From: Agrobacterium larrymoorei
GTDB taxonomy: Bacteria > Pseudomonadota > Alphaproteobacteria > Rhizobiales > Rhizobiaceae
Direction of reading: 5' to 3'
Assembly (NCBI RefSeq): GCF_030819275.1
Contig: NZ_JAUTBL010000002.1
Location: 1,800,501 to 1,864,500, forward strand
Length of the DNA: 64,000 nt
Of the stretch, positions 62,861-64,000 are shown one piece after another. Position 1 is the stretch's first letter, and each line of letters begins with the position of its first letter. The position numbers and the translations under genes are program-made. Under the pieces are notes generated by a model. It did not search any database and was not told where the DNA came from. It worked only from the letters and a program-made list of their open reading frames with translations.

Positions 62861-63487
62861 ATGAAGGCGCTGCTGCTGATCGACATCCAGAACGGTTTTT
62901 GCCCCGGCGGAAATCTTCCCGTTGCCGATGGCGACAAGATCGTGCCGATTGCCAATGCGCTGATCGAAAATGGCGGCTACGACCTCATCGTTGCCTCACA
63001 GGATTGGCACCCGGCCAATCATGGCAGTTTTGCCTCCCAGCATCCGGGCAAACAACCCTTCGAGATGGGCGAGCTTTCGGGAAAGCCGCAGGTCATGTGG
63101 CCGGATCATTGCGTTCAGGGAACGCCGGATGCGGAGTTTCATCCCGATCTGAATAACCAAGCCTTCGATTACATCCAGCAGAAGGGCGAAAACCCGGCCG
63201 TCGATAGCTACTCCGCCTTTCGCGACAACGACCAGTCGGCAACCACCGGTCTTGCGGATTATCTCAGCCGTCAGGGCGTGACCGTTCTCGATATTTGCGG
63301 GCTCGCAACGGATTACTGCGTCAGCTTTTCGGCACTCGATGCGCGCGACATGCTCCCGGATGTCAAAGTGCGCTTTATCGAGGATGCCAGTCGCGGGATT
63401 GACCCGGAAGGCATCAAAGCCGCCATTGCCGCCATGCGCGCAAGGGGCATTGCCGTGGTGAATAGCAGCGACCTTATGAAGGCCTAA
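62861..63487 (+). CDS. pncA: Nicotinamidase/pyrazinamidase
   Basis: The 208-residue enzyme hydrolyses nicotinamide to nicotinate in NAD salvage. KALLLIDIQNGFCPGGNLPV carries the catalytic Asp8. ASQDWHPANHGSFAS holds the metal-binding Asp-His-His. The nucleophilic cysteine is in ICGLATDYCVSFSALDA. The length and motifs are standard. AAGGGAACGACAC lies upstream of the ATG. Confidence 0.96.
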   Translation: MKALLLIDIQNGFCPGGNLPVADGDKIVPIANALIENGGYDLIVASQDWHPANHGSFASQHPGKQPFEMGELSGKPQVMWPDHCVQGTPDAEFHPDLNNQAFDYIQQKGENPAVDSYSAFRDNDQSATTGLADYLSRQGVTVLDICGLATDYCVSFSALDARDMLPDVKVRFIEDASRGIDPEGIKAAIAAMRARGIAVVNSSDLMKA

Positions 63488-63492
63488 CCCCG

Positions 63493-63741
63493 TCAGCGGT
63501 CGTTCAATGGCTGCTCCAGCACATCGAGATCGGCAGCGGCGTCGTCCATTCGACGCGAGATCACCGCTTGCGCGTCTCGGAGTCCTTGGTTGTAAAAAGC
63601 CGGACCGATGACGTCCGCCACATGGTCCAGCAGCATTTCGCATTGCAGCCCGCTGACATCCACGTCCAGCTCTTTCACCAGATAGTCTTGAACTGCCTTG
63701 GCCAATGCTGCTTTCTGCTGTTTGTCGACCTTCAGTTCCAT
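63493..63741 (-). CDS. DUF2164 family protein
   Basis: The 82-residue protein (MELKVDKQQKAALAKAVQDYLVKELDVDVSGLQCEMLLDHVADVIGPAFYNQGLRDAQAV) matches DUF2164, a small helical family of unknown function. GGAGGG lies upstream of the ATG at 63741, and the longer frame from 63789 is rejected. It is convergent with pncA, 5 nt apart. Confidence 0.85.
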   Translation of the reverse strand: MELKVDKQQKAALAKAVQDYLVKELDVDVSGLQCEMLLDHVADVIGPAFYNQGLRDAQAVISRRMDDAAADLDVLEQPLNDR

Positions 63742-63898
63742 AACGCAGCCCTCCTTCAACGCATCGTCAGTATGAAGCGACTTTGCCAAGCTTCAAATAA
63801 ATCAATCAAGCCATTCCTTATTTTTGTTTGTACGCATACGGCAGAGGCTGTAGGAGAGCAGGCATCCTATGTTCTCCGGTACAGGACCGGCTTACCCC

Positions 63899-64000
63899 AT
63901 GACCCAGTCACCCTTTAGGTCAGGCATCCGCCTCGGCCTTCCCATCGCTCTTGCCGTTCTGCCCTTCGGTGCGCTGTTTGGCGCCGTCGCAATCGACAAT
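63899..64000 (+). CDS. azlC: AzlC-family branched-chain amino acid exporter subunit, N-terminal part
   Basis: The frame starts MTQSPFRSGIRLGLPIALAVLPFGALFGAVA and runs off the window edge. The pattern of a basic N-terminus followed by LPIALAVLPFGALFG is typical of AzlC, which with AzlD exports branched-chain amino acids. Only 34 codons are visible. AzlD would be expected next, outside the window. Confidence 0.75.
   Translation, partial: MTQSPFRSGIRLGLPIALAVLPFGALFGAVAIDN

Overview
The window is a chromosomal segment of a Rhizobium/Agrobacterium-group alphaproteobacterium. The pointers are the permuted two-piece ssrA gene with a rhizobial-type tag (ANDNNAKEYALAA), the thyA-folA-hflK-hflC-degP order, SspB-DUF4169-ribbon-helix-helix genes, two RIME-like intergenic repeats, high-GC codon use and IS5-family remnants. 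It is mostly housekeeping and transport DNA. I found no CRISPR array, prophage or tRNA gene. Accessory character is concentrated at 20.5-22.1 kb (IS remnants) and 44.9-46.3 kb (repeats).

Layout. 0-8 kb: a minus-strand operon for an FbpABC/AfuABC-like ABC importer with an endonuclease/exonuclease/phosphatase-family enzyme, then PhzF, a class I aminotransferase and a divergent fucU. 8-18.6 kb: NTF2-like protein, ilvC with a TetR gene just upstream, a divergent HxlR/QorB-type redox pair, an AraC/alcohol dehydrogenase pair, type II NADH dehydrogenase, pdxJ, a MerR-LuxR fusion regulator and a RecD-like helicase. 18.7-20.5 kb: an SDR-DoxX fusion with a DUF2269 membrane protein. 20.5-22.1 kb: two truncated IS5-family copies around a small membrane-protein gene. 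22.1-25.8 kb: LysE exporter, aldo/keto reductase and a chemoreceptor. 26-28.7 kb: ilvIH behind an attenuator with a near-leaderless leader peptide rich in Leu, Val and Ile. 28.8-33.1 kb: HerA-like ATPase, then miaA and serB whose 5' ends overlap head to head, and a GNAT gene. 33.2-37.3 kb: a sulfonate-type ABC transporter with an FMN monooxygenase.

37.6-43.4 kb: degP, hflC, hflK, folA, thyA and a DUF2853 gene, all on the minus strand. 43.5-46.3 kb: ssrA, sspB, DUF4169 and a ribbon-helix-helix gene, the last flanked by a diverged inverted repeat of about 250 bp. 46.3-56 kb: a giant AsmA-like protein, a D-lactate dehydrogenase-type flavoenzyme and an RND efflux pump with its adaptor. 56.3-64 kb: UvrD/PcrA helicase, family 25 glycosyltransferase, a tiny membrane protein, a paired YdcZ-type transporter, a DUF2778 protein, pncA, a DUF2164 protein and the start of azlC.

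Functional themes are branched-chain amino acid synthesis (ilvC, ilvIH, perhaps azlC export), trans-translation with tag delivery (ssrA, sspB), membrane protein quality control (hflKC, degP) and redox or sulfur metabolism. No wholly new multi-gene system stands out. The most rewarding points are the ilv leader, the inverted repeat around the ribbon-helix-helix gene, the MerR-LuxR fusion, the degenerate zinc site in the alcohol dehydrogenase, the atypical codon patch in uvrD and small membrane proteins that automated calls would miss.
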